A DNA stretch of 64,000 bases, taken from positions 62,001 to 126,000 of the forward strand of contig JAHHQN010000004.1 of NCBI GenBank assembly GCA_020026375.1, written 5' to 3'. The position numbers and the translations under genes were made by a program. Each line of letters begins with the position of its first letter. The first letter of the stretch is position 1. This document shows positions 34,617 to 43,450 of the stretch, piece after piece. The notes beneath the pieces were generated by a model. It did not search any database and was not told the DNA's origin. It was given only the letters and a program-made list of their open reading frames with translations. This DNA is from Alistipes sp. Lineage in GTDB: Bacteria > Bacteroidota > Bacteroidia > Bacteroidales > Rikenellaceae.

Positions 34617-35839
34617 TGGAAAGACGAGTTGTTATAACAGGCATGGGCATCTACTCCTGCATCGGAGTAGGCAAGGAGGCCGTGAAGGAGTCATTGTACA
34701 ATGGTCGTTCGGGTATCGGACTGGTAGCCGGCCGCCACGAATTCGGTTATCGTTCCGCGCTGTCGGGCATTGTCCCTCTACCCAATTTGAAAGGGAAGTT
34801 GGACCGCCGCCAGCGTGTGTGCCTGCCCGAGGAGGGACAGTATGCCTATGTGGCCACATGCGAAGCATTGGAACAGGCCGGCATCGATGCCGATTATCTC
34901 GCCCGCCACGAGGTGGGTATTCTCTACGGCAATGACAGCAGCGCGCAGGCCGTGGTCGAGGGTATCGACAAGGTGCGCGAGAGCGGTGACACCGCCATGG
35001 TGGGTTCGGGCAACATCTTTCAGTCGATGAACTCCACCGTGACGATGAACCTTTCGGTGATATTCAACCTCAAGGGCATCAACCTCACTGTTTCGGGAGC
35101 GTGCGCCAGCAGTTCCCATGCCATTGGCATTGCGGCGTTGCTGATTCGCAACGGATTGCAGGAGTGCGTCATCTGCGGCGGCTGCGAGGAGGTCAACAAA
35201 TACTCGGTGGCCAACTTCGACGCACTGGCGGCCTTCTCCATTCGTGAAGATGCGCCCGAGAAGGCTTCGCGTCCGTTCGACAGGTCACGTGACGGTCTGG
35301 TGCCGAGCGGCGGTGCGGCCACACTGGTGGTCGAGAGCTACGAGTCGGCCGTAAGACGTGGTGCGACCATTTTGGCCGAGGTGGCCGGATACGGATTCTC
35401 GTCGAACGGTGACCACATCTCGCTGCCCAATGTCGAGGGGCCGTCGCGTTCGTTGCGCCGTGCGCTCGACGATGCCGGCATTTCGCCCCGTGAGGTGCAG
35501 TATGTCAATGCACATGCCACCTCCACACCTGTGGGTGATGCCAACGAAGCCAAGGCCATCGATGCCGTGTTCGGCAGTCACAAGCCTTATGTCACCTCCA
35601 CCAAGTCGCAGACCGGTCACGAGATGTGGATGGCCGGAGCCAGCGAGGTCATCTATTCGGTGCTGATGATGCAGAACGGATTCATAGCCCCCAATCTCAA
35701 CTATGAGGAGGGCGACGAGTTTGCGCAGCGTCTCAATATTCCCGACCACAGAGTCGATGTGGAGTTCGACACCCTGCTTTCCAATTCGTTCGGATTCGGC
35801 GGAACGAACTCCTCGTTAATAATCAGAAAATTCAGATAA
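34616..35839 (+). CDS. Beta-ketoacyl-ACP synthase (FabF/FabB-like), KS 1
   Basis: A 407-residue ketosynthase with an intact catalytic triad: C163 in SGACASSSHAIG, H300 in NAHATSTPVGD and H335 in SQTGHEMWMAG. GFGGTNSSLI closes the fold. I place the start at ATG 34616 (TGATG junction with the ketoreductase), not at the TTG 3 bp upstream. It would perform decarboxylative condensations or the priming step of the aryl polyene; three ketosynthases in this locus divide this work in a way sequence alone does not show. The ACP gene follows after 10 bp. Confidence 0.93.
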   Translation: MERRVVITGMGIYSCIGVGKEAVKESLYNGRSGIGLVAGRHEFGYRSALSGIVPLPNLKGKLDRRQRVCLPEEGQYAYVATCEALEQAGIDADYLARHEVGILYGNDSSAQAVVEGIDKVRESGDTAMVGSGNIFQSMNSTVTMNLSVIFNLKGINLTVSGACASSSHAIGIAALLIRNGLQECVICGGCEEVNKYSVANFDALAAFSIREDAPEKASRPFDRSRDGLVPSGGAATLVVESYESAVRRGATILAEVAGYGFSSNGDHISLPNVEGPSRSLRRALDDAGISPREVQYVNAHATSTPVGDANEAKAIDAVFGSHKPYVTSTKSQTGHEMWMAGASEVIYSVLMMQNGFIAPNLNYEEGDEFAQRLNIPDHRVDVEFDTLLSNSFGFGGTNSSLIIRKFR

Positions 35840-35849
35840 AGGAAAAAAT

Positions 35850-36107
35850 ATGCTTTCTAACGAACAAATTATTGAGAAACTCACCGACGTGCTGTCGGAG
35901 GAGTTCGAAATCGAAAAGGACGAAATCACGGCGGAGTCATCGCTCAAGGAGACTTTCGGTCTCGACAGTCTCGACCTGGTCGATGTGGTGGTGCTGATTC
36001 ACGACAACTTCGGCATCAAGTTGCAGGGGCCCGATTTTGCCGGGGTCAAGACCTTTGGCGACTTCTGTGAGTTAATCCTTCGCAAGCTGCATGAGTCAGA
36101 AGCCTAA
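35850..36107 (+). CDS. Acyl carrier protein, ACP 1
   Basis: An 85-residue carrier protein with the phosphopantetheine serine in FGLDSLDLVDVVVLIHDNFGI, about residue 40. It is acidic and has the four-helix pattern of type II ACPs. A dedicated carrier for the polyene chain or aryl starter, paired with a second ACP at 40600-40860. The next acyltransferase gene overlaps its end by 17 bp. Confidence 0.95.
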   Translation: MLSNEQIIEKLTDVLSEEFEIEKDEITAESSLKETFGLDSLDLVDVVVLIHDNFGIKLQGPDFAGVKTFGDFCELILRKLHESEA

Positions 36108-36984
36108 AGACTGGACGGGGAAGTCGCGAGGCGGTTATACGGGTTACATGATATTCATCTTCCTGATTCGTAAAATCGGCCTTCGGGCAGCCTATGTCCT
36201 GTTGGGTTTTGTCTCAGTCTATTTTATTCCGTTTGCGCCCAGGGCCACCGCAGCCATGTGGGACTACTACCGTCGTTCGCTCAGGAGAGGACGGTGGCAG
36301 TCGATGTGGAGAATCCTGCGCCACTACTACCTCTTCGGTCAGACGATTATCGACCGCATAGCGGTGGAGAACGGCATGGGAAACCGCTTCCGCTACAAGT
36401 TCGACGATTATGAGCGCACCCGTCAGCTCTTCGACAAGGGCGAGGGTGTGGTGATGATTGGAGCCCATTTCGGTGCTCCGGTCATGGGAGCCGACTTCTT
36501 CGGCAAGTATGCCGACAGAATGAATCTGGTGATGTATGATGCCGAACACAAGCGTGTGCGTGAAGCGCTGGACCGCTTTGGTCAGAAGCTGGAGTTGAAG
36601 GTCATTCCCGTGGGTGAAGACCCCCTGGCGAGCATTCTCGACATCAAGGCGGCATTGGACCGCTCGGAGTGCGTGAGCTTCATGGGTGACCGCTTCCTGA
36701 AGGGGAACCGTACCTTCGAGGCCGATTTCATGGGTCGCAGGGCGTTGTTTCCGCAGGGGCCTTTCCTCATTGCGGAAAAGATGCGTGTGCCGGTGATTTT
36801 CTACTTCGCCACCCGCGAGAAGCACCGCACCTACCGCTTCCGCTTCCGGGTCATGGAACCCTGTCTGGGAGGACGGCGCGACGGAACACGTTGTTTCGAG
36901 GCATTTCTGCCGCTGCTGGAGAGCGAGGTGAAAAGAGCCGAGGGACAATGGTTTAATTTTTATAAATTTTGGAAACAAGAATGA
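36091..36984 (+). CDS. Lipid A-type/lysophospholipid acyltransferase family protein (ApeD-like)
   Basis: A 297-residue acyltransferase of the LpxL/HtrB superfamily. It has an N-terminal membrane segment (about 20-45) and the active-site block GAHFGAPVMGAD, with H-x6-D instead of H-x4-D, and the conserved DRFLKGNRTFEADFMGRRALFPQGPFLIAEKM block later on. It is inner-membrane associated. In aryl polyene loci such an enzyme is thought to move the polyene acyl group from ACP to a lipid or glycerol acceptor. It overlaps the ACP upstream and the methyltransferase downstream, so it is translationally coupled. Confidence 0.85.
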   Translation: MSQKPKDWTGKSRGGYTGYMIFIFLIRKIGLRAAYVLLGFVSVYFIPFAPRATAAMWDYYRRSLRRGRWQSMWRILRHYYLFGQTIIDRIAVENGMGNRFRYKFDDYERTRQLFDKGEGVVMIGAHFGAPVMGADFFGKYADRMNLVMYDAEHKRVREALDRFGQKLELKVIPVGEDPLASILDIKAALDRSECVSFMGDRFLKGNRTFEADFMGRRALFPQGPFLIAEKMRVPVIFYFATREKHRTYRFRFRVMEPCLGGRRDGTRCFEAFLPLLESEVKRAEGQWFNFYKFWKQE

Positions 36985-38066
36985 AATTACCGCAAACCAT
37001 AGCAAAGGTCTATTCCGAGGAACAATTCTCCACACGCGAGGCTCAGCATCGTGCGCAGGAGATTGCCTGGGGACCGATTGTCTTTCAGGTATCGCGTCTG
37101 ATGATCAAGCTGGGTATCTTCGAATATCTCAACGACAGCCGGGAGGGTCACACCATGGAGGAGATTGCCGACCATGTGGGGCTGAGCCGCTATGCCGTGC
37201 AGGTGCTGCTCGAGTCGTCGCTCACGGCGCAGACCGTGCTGTTGCACGGCGACAGATTCGTGATCTCGAAGACGGGCTGGTTTCTGCTGAATGACCCCAT
37301 GTCGAAGGCCAACATCAACTTCAACCACGATGTCAATTATCTGGGACTTTTCGATTTGGAGGAGTCGCTGAAGAACGGACGTCCCGAAGGGTTGAAGCGC
37401 ATGGGGGACTGGAAGACCATCTATGAGGGTCTTTCGCAGTTGGAACCCCATGTGCAGGAGAGCTGGTTCGGTTTCGACCACTTCTACTCCGACCACTCGT
37501 TCAAGGAGGCGTTGGAGATTGTCTTCTCGACATCGCCTCGCCGGTTGTTGGACGTGGGCGGTAATACGGGACGCTGGGCCGAGCAGTGCGTGGCCTACGA
37601 CAAGGAGGTGAAGGTGACCGTGATGGATTTGCCCTCGCAGCTGGAGATGATGCGCCGTTCGGTGGCCGGAAAGACGGGTGCCGAACGTATCGACGGCCAT
37701 GCCGCCGACTTGCTCGATGTCAGAACCGCTTTCCCCGAGGGCTACGATGCGATATGGATGAGCCAGTTCCTCGACTGCTTCTCGGAAGAGGAGGTGACCT
37801 CCATTCTGGGGCGTGCGGCCGTGGCCATGAACGAGGAGTCGCGACTCTACATCATGGAGACCTTCTGGGACAGACAGAAATACCCCTCTGCTTCGTATTG
37901 TCTGGCGCAGACCTCGGTCTACTTCACAGCCATGGCCAACGGCAACAGCAAAATGTACTATTCGGGTGACATGGAACGGTGTGTCGGCACGGCAGGTCTG
38001 CAAGTGGAGAAAATCTATGACGGACTGGGCTTCGGCCACAGCATCATGGTTTGTAAAATCAAGTAG
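36981..38066 (+). CDS. SAM-dependent O-methyltransferase (COMT-like)
   Basis: A 361-residue class I methyltransferase. The N-terminal part is a dimerisation/winged helix domain (LMIKLGIFEYLNDSREGHTMEEIADHVGLSRYAVQVLLES), and the C-terminal part binds SAM through LLDVGGNTGRWAEQC (motif I) and VTVMDLP. The order matches small-molecule O-methyltransferases of the plant COMT type. It probably methylates a hydroxyl or carboxyl of the aryl polyene. ATG 36981 is preferred; it overlaps the acyltransferase stop (ATGA). Confidence 0.88.
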   Translation: MKLPQTIAKVYSEEQFSTREAQHRAQEIAWGPIVFQVSRLMIKLGIFEYLNDSREGHTMEEIADHVGLSRYAVQVLLESSLTAQTVLLHGDRFVISKTGWFLLNDPMSKANINFNHDVNYLGLFDLEESLKNGRPEGLKRMGDWKTIYEGLSQLEPHVQESWFGFDHFYSDHSFKEALEIVFSTSPRRLLDVGGNTGRWAEQCVAYDKEVKVTVMDLPSQLEMMRRSVAGKTGAERIDGHAADLLDVRTAFPEGYDAIWMSQFLDCFSEEEVTSILGRAAVAMNEESRLYIMETFWDRQKYPSASYCLAQTSVYFTAMANGNSKMYYSGDMERCVGTAGLQVEKIYDGLGFGHSIMVCKIK

Positions 38067-38068
38067 AC

Positions 38069-38497
38069 ATGGAACCGCTCTATAACAGAGATACCATCAC
38101 CGAACTGATTCCGCAGCGTCACCCCATGATTGAGGTCGACGCGTTTTGCGGTATCGATACCGAGGGCGTCGCCCACACAAGGCTGGAGGTCCGTGCCGAC
38201 AACCTGTTGTGCGAGGACGGCCGTCTGTCGGTGGAGGGACTTACCGAACACATGGCACAGTCGGCCGCCGCGCGTGCCGGCTATCTGGCCGTGCAGCGGG
38301 GCGAGGAGGTTCATTTGGGATTCATCGGTGCGGTCAGTACGCTGACCGTCGGCCGCCTTCCGCTGGAGGGTGAGGTGCTGGACACCGCGGTCGAGGTACT
38401 GGAACAGGTGATGAACATCGCCCTGATAGCCGTCAGAAGTTGTGTCGGAGAGGAGGAAGTGGCTTCGTGCCGAATGAAAATATATACGGAGGAATAA
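38069..38497 (+). CDS. 3-Hydroxyacyl-ACP dehydratase, hotdog fold, DH 1 (ApeP-like)
   Basis: A 142-residue hotdog protein. ELIPQRHPMIEVDAF corresponds to the FabZ substrate strand with its active-site histidine, and GLTEHMAQSAAARAGYLAVQ to the helix with the catalytic acid. It is shorter and more divergent than housekeeping FabZ. It would dehydrate the 3-hydroxy intermediate to form trans double bonds. In E. coli aryl polyene loci two dehydratase-like proteins work as a pair (ApeI/ApeP); the second copy here is at 44073-44438. Confidence 0.85.
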   Translation: MEPLYNRDTITELIPQRHPMIEVDAFCGIDTEGVAHTRLEVRADNLLCEDGRLSVEGLTEHMAQSAAARAGYLAVQRGEEVHLGFIGAVSTLTVGRLPLEGEVLDTAVEVLEQVMNIALIAVRSCVGEEEVASCRMKIYTEE

Positions 38498-38498
38498 C

Positions 38499-38936
38499 AT
38501 GAAGAAACAGCAACGAACGGCCGCACTGGTCAACGAGACATCGGTCCGGGTCCGCTTTTCGGAGGTCGACTCCATGCGTGTGGTCTGGCACGGGGAGTAT
38601 ATCCGCTATTTCGAGGACGGACGCGAGGAGTTCGGCCGCAGGTTCGCCGGCATAGGTTATGCCGACATTGCCCGTTCGGGCTATCTGGCACCTGTTGTCG
38701 ACGCCCACTTGCAGTATAAAAGCCCCCTCCGTGTGAACGATACGGCCATCATCGAGACCCGCTATATCGACTCCGAAGCGGCCAAGATATGTTTTGAATA
38801 CACCATTCGCAGGGCCGACGACGGCGAGGTGGTGGCCACAGGTTCCACAATGCAGGTGTTTGTCGACTCCGACTATGAGCTGATACTCCTGCAGCCCGAT
38901 TTTTTTGCAGCATGGAGAAAGAAATGGATAAAATAA
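38499..38936 (+). CDS. Acyl-CoA/ACP thioesterase, 4HBT hotdog family (ApeK-like)
   Basis: A 145-residue hotdog thioesterase of the 4-hydroxybenzoyl-CoA type: VRFSEVDSMRVVWHGEYIRYFEDGREEFGR contains the catalytic Asp (position 24) and the helix of the family. It would release or edit acyl chains on the ACP. It starts 1 bp after DH 1 and overlaps the fused ketosynthase gene by 25 bp. Confidence 0.88.
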   Translation: MKKQQRTAALVNETSVRVRFSEVDSMRVVWHGEYIRYFEDGREEFGRRFAGIGYADIARSGYLAPVVDAHLQYKSPLRVNDTAIIETRYIDSEAAKICFEYTIRRADDGEVVATGSTMQVFVDSDYELILLQPDFFAAWRKKWIK

Positions 38937-40603
38937 CGATATATCTGGGTGCCGACTGCATCATCAGCTCTTTGGGCAACTCCACGGAGGAGAACATCAG
39001 GCAGATGGAGGCAGGTTGTTCGGGTATCCGGCAGGTTGACGACCCTGCGGTTTTCGAACGTCCCTTTCCGGCCGGCCGCATTGCGGAGGAGAGTGACGAA
39101 TCCGATTCGGCAACGCCCCGACTGGAGCGGTGGCTGAAGAGGGCCGTGGAACATGTGCTGGCCGAGTCGGGGGTCTCACCCCAATCGCCGCGCACGGGAC
39201 TGATTGTCGCCACCACGAAGGGCAACATCGACTATCTGTGTCGGGAACCCAAGCCCGACACACGTTGCTTCCTTTTCGAGATGGCGCAGCGTGTGGCTCG
39301 TGAGTTGGGATTTGTGACCCGGCCGAAGGTGATATCCAATGCCTGCATCTCGGGGCTGGCGGCTATGATTGTGGCTCGGCGCGAGTTGCTTCAGCGCCAC
39401 TACGACCATGTTGTGGTGGTGGGTGGCGACCTGCTCTCGCAGTTTGTGGTGTCGGGTTTCCACTCCTTCAAGTCGGTCAGTGAGAACATCTGCCGACCCT
39501 ACGATGCGTCGCGCGACGGCCTTTCGCTGGGCGAAGCCTGCGGAGCGTTGCTGCTGACCACCGATGTGACCAGGGCCAAGTGCGGCCGTGTCATGCTTGC
39601 AGGTGGAGCGATGACTCAGGACGCCAACCATCTGTCCGCTCCTTCGCGTACGGGCGAGGAGCTGGCCGCAGCCATACGGCAGGCCATGTGCGAGGGCGGA
39701 GTGACGGCGGCGGAGATTGACGCGGTCAATGCCCACGGCACGGCCACCCGTTACAATGACGAGATGGAGAGCAAGGCGCTGGCCGTGGCCGGTCTGAGCG
39801 ACAAGCCGCTGAACAGTTTCAAACCCTACATCGGTCACACGTTGGGTGCTGCCGGTGTGGTAGAGGCCATCTTGTCGGCCGAGCAGATTCGGCGCGGAGA
39901 GGTTTTCGCCACCCCCGGATATGAGGAGTGCGGCGTACCGCAGCCGGTCAATGTCGCAAGCCGCCATCGCAAGATGGAGGTCTCCACGATGGTAAAGAGC
40001 GCATCGGGATTCGGCGGCTGCAATGCTGCCGTCGTATTGAGCCGCGACCATGAAGGACTCCCTCTTGTGGTGCGTGATGTGCAGATAGCCACCACACGCA
40101 GCTACTCGTTGTCGGGTCATGGTGACTTTGCCGAAAGAATCCGTGCGGAGTATAAGGCATTGGGCAGTGCCAATCTCAAGTTTTTCAAGATGGACAATCT
40201 TGCCAAATTGGGATATGTGGCCGCCGAGCATCTGCTGCGCGACGATAAGGTTGCGGAGCGTTGGGGGGCTTTCCGTGTGGGTATCATACTGTCAAACCGC
40301 TCCTCGTCGCTTGACACCGACCTGCGTCACCAGCGTATTGTGGAGTCGCACCCCGAGGAGGGTGCTTCACCGGCGGTGTTTGTCTACACGCTGCCCAACA
40401 TCGTGATTGGCGAGATATCCATTCGCCACGGAATAAAGGGTGAAGGGCTCTTTTTCGTGGAATCTTCCCCCGAAGGACACGTCGCGGAGGACTATGCGCG
40501 CCGCCTGATAGCATCTGACATTCTCGACGCAGCGGTTACCGGCTGGTGTGAATGTCTCGAAGAAAATTATTCGGTAAATATAAAATTGATTGAAAAGATA
40601 TGA
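38912..40603 (+). CDS. Ketosynthase fused to a second, catalytically dead ketosynthase-like domain, KS 2
   Basis: A 563-residue protein longer than a normal ketosynthase (about 410). Residues 1-380 are a full ketosynthase with C145 (SNACISGLAAM), H275 (NAHGTATRYND) and H309 (YIGHTLGAAG). Residues 385-563 form an additional part that looks like the first half of another ketosynthase: FRVGIILSNRSSSLDTD, then SPAVFVYTLPNIVIGEISI and HGIKGEGLFFVES, where the cysteine is missing. This resembles a chain-length factor joined to the active subunit. It overlaps the thioesterase gene by 25 bp; ATG 38924 is an alternative start. The fusion may help control chain length. Confidence 0.88.
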   Translation: MEKEMDKITIYLGADCIISSLGNSTEENIRQMEAGCSGIRQVDDPAVFERPFPAGRIAEESDESDSATPRLERWLKRAVEHVLAESGVSPQSPRTGLIVATTKGNIDYLCREPKPDTRCFLFEMAQRVARELGFVTRPKVISNACISGLAAMIVARRELLQRHYDHVVVVGGDLLSQFVVSGFHSFKSVSENICRPYDASRDGLSLGEACGALLLTTDVTRAKCGRVMLAGGAMTQDANHLSAPSRTGEELAAAIRQAMCEGGVTAAEIDAVNAHGTATRYNDEMESKALAVAGLSDKPLNSFKPYIGHTLGAAGVVEAILSAEQIRRGEVFATPGYEECGVPQPVNVASRHRKMEVSTMVKSASGFGGCNAAVVLSRDHEGLPLVVRDVQIATTRSYSLSGHGDFAERIRAEYKALGSANLKFFKMDNLAKLGYVAAEHLLRDDKVAERWGAFRVGIILSNRSSSLDTDLRHQRIVESHPEEGASPAVFVYTLPNIVIGEISIRHGIKGEGLFFVESSPEGHVAEDYARRLIASDILDAAVTGWCECLEENYSVNIKLIEKI

Positions 40604-40860
40604 AAGAGCAAATTGTAAAGGAATTGAAGGAAGAGATTATCGAGGCACTGAATCTGGAGGACATCACTTCAGATGACATCGACGCTTCGGCGCCTCTGTT
40701 CCGTGACGGTCTGGGCCTCGACTCGATTGATGCCCTCGAAATCGTGATTATCCTCGATAAGAAATACGGCATCAAACTGACCAATCCCCAGGAGAACAAG
40801 AAGATTTTCTACTCGGTGGATACGCTGGCCGATTTCGTGGAGAAGAACCGTACAAAATAG
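40600..40860 (+). CDS. Acyl carrier protein, ACP 2
   Basis: An 86-residue carrier with the phosphopantetheine serine in GLGLDSIDALEIVIILDKKYGIKL (about residue 42). It differs from ACP 1 around the DSI/DSL motif, suggesting different partner enzymes. Its ATG overlaps the fused ketosynthase stop by 4 bp, and the next ketosynthase begins 6 bp downstream. Confidence 0.95.
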   Translation: MKEQIVKELKEEIIEALNLEDITSDDIDASAPLFRDGLGLDSIDALEIVIILDKKYGIKLTNPQENKKIFYSVDTLADFVEKNRTK

Positions 40861-40866
40861 CGGGTC

Positions 40867-42042
40867 ATGCGTATTGCTGTTAGCGGTGTCGGTGTAGTTT
40901 CGGCCGTGGGTATCGGTGTCGGAGACAATCTGGCGGCGATGAAGGAAGGCCGAAGCGGTGTGGGTGACCTCACCCTTTTCGGGTCGCGTCATCATGTGCC
41001 GGTCGGAGAGGTGAAATGCTCCGACGAGGAATTCTGCCGACGGTTGGGTATTGTCTCCGCCAGGCCCGTGTCGCGTACTGCATTGCTGGGTATGGCGGCG
41101 GCCGGGGAGGCACTTCGCGATGCCGCCCCGGCGCAGCACCTGCGTGTGGGGTTGGTATCGGCCACTTCGGTGGGCGGCATGGATTTGACCGAGCGATGCT
41201 TTGCCGGTTTCATGAGCGACGAGACGTCGGGAGATGTGGCGGTCGTCCGCGAACACGACCCCCGAAAAAGCACGGCACACATCGCTGCCCACTGTGGCAT
41301 CACAGGTTTCACCACCACCCTCAGCACGGCCTGCTCGTCGGCGGCCAATGCCATCATCTATGCCGCGCGGCTCATCGCCAACGACATTTGCGATGTGGTG
41401 GTGGCCGGAGGTTGCGATGCGCTGTCGAAGTTCACGCTCAACGGTTTTCATGCGTTGGGAATCCTCGACGAGAAGGCGTGCCGTCCTTTCGATGCAACGC
41501 GGTGCGGACTCAATCTGGGTGAGGGTGCCGGCTACATTGTGCTGCAGCGCAGCGACACACTCGACAAAGCACCCTACTGCTGCCTCACGGGATATGCCAA
41601 TGCCAACGATGCTTTCCATCAGACGGCCTCCTCTCCCGAGGGCGACGGGGCCTTCCATGCCATGTCGCAAGCCCTGCAAATGGCAGGCATCGGCGCGCAG
41701 GAGGTGGACTACATCAATGTGCATGGAACCGGCACTCCCAACAACGATGCGGCCGAAGCTGCGGCGCTTGTACGTCTGTTCGGCACGGAGGTGCCTGCAT
41801 TCAGTTCCACCAAGCCCTTCACGGGGCATACGCTGGCTGCGGCCGGAGGTGTGGAGGCCGTGTATGCGGTAGTGGCCGTCAGGGAGGGGCTCCGCTATCC
41901 GAATCTCAACTTCGCGGAGCCGATGTCGGCAACGCCGCTCCGCCCCTGCCTGCACTGGGAGCAGAGGGTGGAGAACCGTCATGTGATGAGCAACTCCTTC
42001 GGTTTTGGAGGTAATGACTCGTCGTTAATATTTTCAGCCTGA
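40867..42042 (+). CDS. Beta-ketoacyl-ACP synthase, KS 3
   Basis: A 391-residue ketosynthase with C156 (STACSSAANAI), H286 (NVHGTGTPNND) and H321 (FTGHTLAAAGG). NSFGFGGNDSSLIF is the C-terminal motif. It abuts, with a 1-bp overlap (TGATG), a smaller ketosynthase-like protein without the cysteine, so the two probably form a heterodimer like the KS/CLF pair of type II polyketide systems (ApeO/ApeC in aryl polyene loci). The likely role is iterative chain extension. Confidence 0.93.
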   Translation: MRIAVSGVGVVSAVGIGVGDNLAAMKEGRSGVGDLTLFGSRHHVPVGEVKCSDEEFCRRLGIVSARPVSRTALLGMAAAGEALRDAAPAQHLRVGLVSATSVGGMDLTERCFAGFMSDETSGDVAVVREHDPRKSTAHIAAHCGITGFTTTLSTACSSAANAIIYAARLIANDICDVVVAGGCDALSKFTLNGFHALGILDEKACRPFDATRCGLNLGEGAGYIVLQRSDTLDKAPYCCLTGYANANDAFHQTASSPEGDGAFHAMSQALQMAGIGAQEVDYINVHGTGTPNNDAAEAAALVRLFGTEVPAFSSTKPFTGHTLAAAGGVEAVYAVVAVREGLRYPNLNFAEPMSATPLRPCLHWEQRVENRHVMSNSFGFGGNDSSLIFSA

Positions 42043-42758
42043 TGAAATTCTATCTGCACAAGGCGGCCTCCTCTTCTTCACCGACGGCCGACCTCAAGAC
42101 CATAGTCCCCAACGCCATGATGCGTCGGCGTATGAGCCGTATTGTCAAGGACGGTGTCATTGCCGCCGCCGAAGCGTTGGAGGGGGAGCGTCCCGATGCC
42201 ATACTCACGGCATCGGCCTACGGTTGTCTGTCCGACAGCGAGAAGTTCTTGAGGAGCGTCATCGAAAGCGACGAGGAGCTGCTGCCGCCCACCCCGTTCA
42301 TTCAGTCGACCTTCAACACGGTGGGTGCCGCCATTGCCCTGCTCCATGGAGTGCATGGCTACAACATGACCTATACTCACGGCGCCGGCAGTTTCGAATC
42401 GGCTCTGCTCGATGCCGCCATGCTGCTGAACGAGTGGGGCGACAAGGCGACGCAGCGTCGGATTCTGGTAGGAGCTGTCGATGAGATGACCCCCACACTC
42501 CACACACTGATGGAGCGGTTGGGGGTGGAGACCATTCCCGAAAGCTATGGTGCATACTTCTTCCGCATTTCGCAATGTGGTGAGGGGGCATATGCCGAAG
42601 TGGAACTGCTCCCCCACAACGGAAGGAACACCCTTCCCACAGCCAACTGTGATGCAGATGTCCTGCGTACGGCCCGGGAGCTTTATACGGCAGTGACCGA
42701 CCGTCGTGATGCGGTCATCGGAGGCGAATACTTCAATATCGTAGTGCGATGCTTGTAG
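42042..42758 (+). CDS. Chain-length-factor-like ketosynthase fragment
   Basis: A 238-residue protein of the Ketoacyl-synt_2 type. PPTPFIQSTFNTVGAAIALLHGVHGYNMTYTHGAGSFESALLDAAMLL matches the half of a ketosynthase around the active site, but the cysteine position holds alanine (THGAGSFES, about 115). It is therefore likely non-catalytic. It overlaps KS 3 by 1 bp and the deacetylase gene by 10 bp. By analogy with other aryl polyene systems it may be the ApeC-like partner that controls chain length; this is inference. Confidence 0.82.
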   Translation: MKFYLHKAASSSSPTADLKTIVPNAMMRRRMSRIVKDGVIAAAEALEGERPDAILTASAYGCLSDSEKFLRSVIESDEELLPPTPFIQSTFNTVGAAIALLHGVHGYNMTYTHGAGSFESALLDAAMLLNEWGDKATQRRILVGAVDEMTPTLHTLMERLGVETIPESYGAYFFRISQCGEGAYAEVELLPHNGRNTLPTANCDADVLRTARELYTAVTDRRDAVIGGEYFNIVVRCL

Positions 42759-43450
42759 GGGGATTGCTCACGGCGGCTCTTGCCGTTTCATCGGTGTGGG
42801 TGTACCGTACATCGTTCCGCATATCATCGCGCCGTTGGGTTCATGCGCTATACCGCAAGGAGACTTCGGAGCGGGTGGTGGCCCTCACCTTCGACGACGG
42901 AGTGGAGCCGCGTCTGACACCTCAGGTGCTCGACGTACTCCGACAACGGCATGTCGAGGCCTGCTTTTTTGTGGTGGGTGACAGGGCCGACGGCGATATC
43001 CTCCGACGCATGGTGGCCGAGGGGCATGTCATCGGCAACCATACCCTTCATCATGGCGGGCTTGGGCCGTTCGCTACTGCGCGGAAGATGGCCGACGATG
43101 CACGAAAGTGCGATGCTGCCATCTGTGCCGCGACAGGACGCTCCCCCCGGCTGTTCCGCCCTCCTTTCGGAGTGACCAACCCCATGATCGGAAAAATGGT
43201 CCGCCTGCGGGGTTATACGGTCATCGGGTGGAGTATCCGTTCGCTGGACACCCTGCGCGGCAGCCGTGAGGAGGTGGTGCAGCGTATCCGCCGCCAACTG
43301 CAGCCGGGAGCCGTCATTCTGCTCCACGACAACCGCGAGGGTGCACCCGAATTGCTGGCCTTGCTGCTCGACGTGCTGGAGGAGGAGGGCTACCGCGTAA
43401 AACGGGTTGACAAACTCTTTGAAACAGAACCTTATGAAGTTAGGAAATAG
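42749..43450 (+). CDS. NodB-type polysaccharide deacetylase family protein
   Basis: A 233-residue carbohydrate esterase 4-fold protein. It begins with a membrane segment (VGGLLTAALAVSSVWVY) and has the NodB motifs: TFDDG (D49, D50), GNHTLHH (H98 and H102 as zinc ligands), RPPFG at 137-141 and ILLHD (H193, D194). It faces the periplasm or is membrane-attached and would deacetylate an N-acetyl group of a sugar; such enzymes are not a usual part of E. coli aryl polyene loci, so it may act on a sugar attached to the product. It overlaps the preceding gene by 10 bp and LolA by 17 bp. Confidence 0.85.
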   Translation: MLVGGLLTAALAVSSVWVYRTSFRISSRRWVHALYRKETSERVVALTFDDGVEPRLTPQVLDVLRQRHVEACFFVVGDRADGDILRRMVAEGHVIGNHTLHHGGLGPFATARKMADDARKCDAAICAATGRSPRLFRPPFGVTNPMIGKMVRLRGYTVIGWSIRSLDTLRGSREEVVQRIRRQLQPGAVILLHDNREGAPELLALLLDVLEEEGYRVKRVDKLFETEPYEVRK

